A stretch of 64,000 bases of DNA, from contig CAUYUJ010014612.1 of the NCBI GenBank assembly GCA_963575745.1, forward strand, positions 1 to 64,000, given 5' to 3'. The notes under the pieces were generated by a model that worked only from the letters and a program-made list of their open reading frames with translations, had not been told where the DNA came from and ran no database searches. This document shows positions 62,755 to 64,000 of this stretch, in pieces. The first letter of the stretch is position 1. Every line of letters starts with the position of its first letter. The position numbers were made by a program, and so were the translations under genes. The DNA is from Prorocentrum cordatum (taxonomy: Eukaryota > Sar > Dinophyceae > Prorocentrales > Prorocentraceae).

Positions 62755-63171
62755 GGGGTGAGCATGCTACGCGTGGAATGAATTCAATGGAAATAAATCG
62801 CAGTGGATCCGTGAGTGGATCAATCTAGACTGATGAGGCTATGATGCCTCTTTTGATTTTGAGCCGGCTATGATGCTCGCTCGTGCCCACCCCGTCCCGT
62901 CTTCAGGGACTTCGCATCCTCCTATGATGGTAAGATGGGAAGACGGGCCGCCGCCCCTGGCACTGCACGTACGGCACCAGGTTTGTGGGGATTTGGTTCG
63001 ACCCCCGCAGTTCCGGTGATGGAAACTGCAAGGGGTGTGAGGCCTCATGGTGGTCCTCACTGGTAAGGCTTATGATGGTCCTCACCAGGGGGGGGGGGGA
63101 GGGCAAGGGCGGACCAGGAGGAGGAGGAGGACAGGGAGGAAGAGGAGGACGATGACGATGACGAGACAGAT
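62755..63171 (+). repeat. ~410-bp direct repeat, copy 2
   Basis: Differs from copy 1 by a handful of substitutions and expansion of the G-run, GGA and GACGAT tracts. Confidence 0.9.
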
Positions 63172-63173
63172 GG

Positions 63174-63340
63174 GGAGGTGACCCTGGCTCATGGCTTTGC
63201 ACATGGCTCTTCTAACTTTCGTATGCTGCCTTTTCGCTCGCACGGACAAAAACATGGCGTCGGGGGGTTGGGAAGGTGACCCTGGCACATGGCTTTGCAC
63301 ATGGCTCCTCTAACTTTCGTATGCCGCCGTCCGTTTCGTT
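63174..63340 (+). repeat. ~99-bp tandem repeat, 1.7 units
   Basis: GGTGACCCTGGC(T/A)CATGG...CTAACTTTCGTATGC at 63178 and 63277. Confidence 0.8.
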
Positions 63341-63604
63341 CGCGTCACGAGGGCTCTGTATTGGAGCGGCGGTCATGGGCAACACGGGGTCACACAGCCC
63401 CGCGGGCTCCCCCCGAGGGCTCCCGAGAGGGGTCACGCAACATGCCCGCCAACAAGGGTGCGTGACTGCCGCAAGCCAGAAACGCTACAATTGGACGCGG
63501 TCATATGGTTGGTGCGCGTTCTCAGGCGCGCTTGTCTGTCACCTTCACAGAACTTCGGAGGCCGCTGTTAATGGATGCTGACGGGGGGCAGACCTGCGCC
63601 CCCT

Positions 63605-63905
63605 GAGATCCGACGTTGCGAAACAATTGCAACATCGCGCAAAATCACGCCCGGAGCTCGGACCCAGTCTTTCTGCGTCATTTCTCGAGCCGGATCGATC
63701 TGTGAGGGTCCTGGGGCCCGACATCGAGCGAAAACGCCCGGCGCGAACAAATGGCAACGCCAGGATCTCAGCATCCCTGACGCAAGAGCTCGCCCCCCGA
63801 GCTCTCGCGCCGCCTCTTGGCCCAGGGGGGCCTCCCGGGCCTGGCGAGGGGCGCTGCCGGAGGCGACCCGTCCCTGGTCCAAGAGTTCGCCCCCCGAGCT
63901 ATCGC
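63605..63905. repeat. Dispersed family 9, copy 2, and a short direct repeat
   Basis: 63605-63750 matches 45893-46040. Then AAGAG(C/T)TCGCCCCCCGAGCT at about 63785 and 63880. 63341-63604 has no gene. Confidence 0.6.
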
Positions 63906-63914
63906 GCCACCTTT

Positions 63915-64000
63915 TTCTCCTCCTCCTCCTCCTCCTCCTCCTCCTCCTCCTCCTCCTCCTCCTCCTCCTCCTCCTCCTCCTCCTCCTCCTCCTGTTCGCT
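63915..64000 (+). repeat. TCC microsatellite, runs almost to the window end
   Basis: TCC triplets to about 63992. Confidence 0.95.

Noticed and set aside
1-64000. Dinoflagellate spliced-leader relic (CCGTAGCCATTTTGGCTCAAG-type, shortened here)
   Set aside because: Scanned for the conserved 3' part (TTTTGGCTCAAG) by eye on the plus strand and found no match, so no retrogene can be called on that basis.

Overview
This window looks like nuclear DNA of a dinoflagellate. It is GC-rich and extremely repetitive, has almost no long uninterrupted genes, and carries three kinds of mobile-element coding remnant common in dinoflagellate genomes: a DIRS-like tyrosine-recombinase retrotransposon, an IS1595/ISXO2-type transposase and a decayed LINE reverse transcriptase. 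It also has one plausible GC-AG intron. There are no operons, Shine-Dalgarno sites, CRISPR arrays, rRNAs or convincing tRNAs. The assignment is inference; no species is named because no marker gene is present.

Layout. 1-2.7 kb: 3' part of a DIRS/Ngaro-like retrotransposon (RNase H end of the RT ORF, overlapping frameshifted tyrosine recombinase, then two 396-bp direct repeats around a 106-bp spacer). 2.7-5.7 kb: truncated MITE, GGGTCGC minisatellite, a ~0.9-kb tandem duplication and a CAA/CAACAC array. 5.7-18.5 kb: no convincing gene; microsatellites, hairpins and many short inverted-repeat elements, including a 1.3-kb foldback at 15.6-16.9 kb. 18.6-19.1 kb: a TIR element and LINE RT remnant. 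20.3-22.4 kb: proline-rich repeat ORF and a dispersed repeat. 22.6-26.8 kb: a dense, partly nested cluster of MITEs, including foldbacks whose loop is a TCC microsatellite. 27-36 kb: more repeats, a 700-bp GTC array and one weak candidate exon. 36.3-37.9 kb: two minisatellites and simple repeats.

37.9-41.8 kb is the only gene-dense part: an ISXO2-like transposase whose reading frame is broken only inside a 92-base poly(A) run, then two unrecognised ORFs that overlap by ATGA. The second ORF has Walker A, Walker B and motif-C-like features suggesting an SF3-type helicase/ATPase, with a GC-AG intron candidate and three lesions.

42-64 kb: inverted tandem arrays, microsatellites, more copies of the same MITE families, a large ~80-bp satellite (53.4-55.7 kb), and a ~0.4-kb direct-repeat pair near the right end.

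Most of the window is therefore built from at least a dozen short non-autonomous inverted-repeat families, several in two to five copies. Three insertions have unusually long (17-22 bp) flanking direct repeats, and one has a matching unoccupied site next to it. These families, the poly(A)-interrupted transposase and the two-ORF helicase module are the most interesting content. All similarities were judged by eye; no alignment or database search was run.
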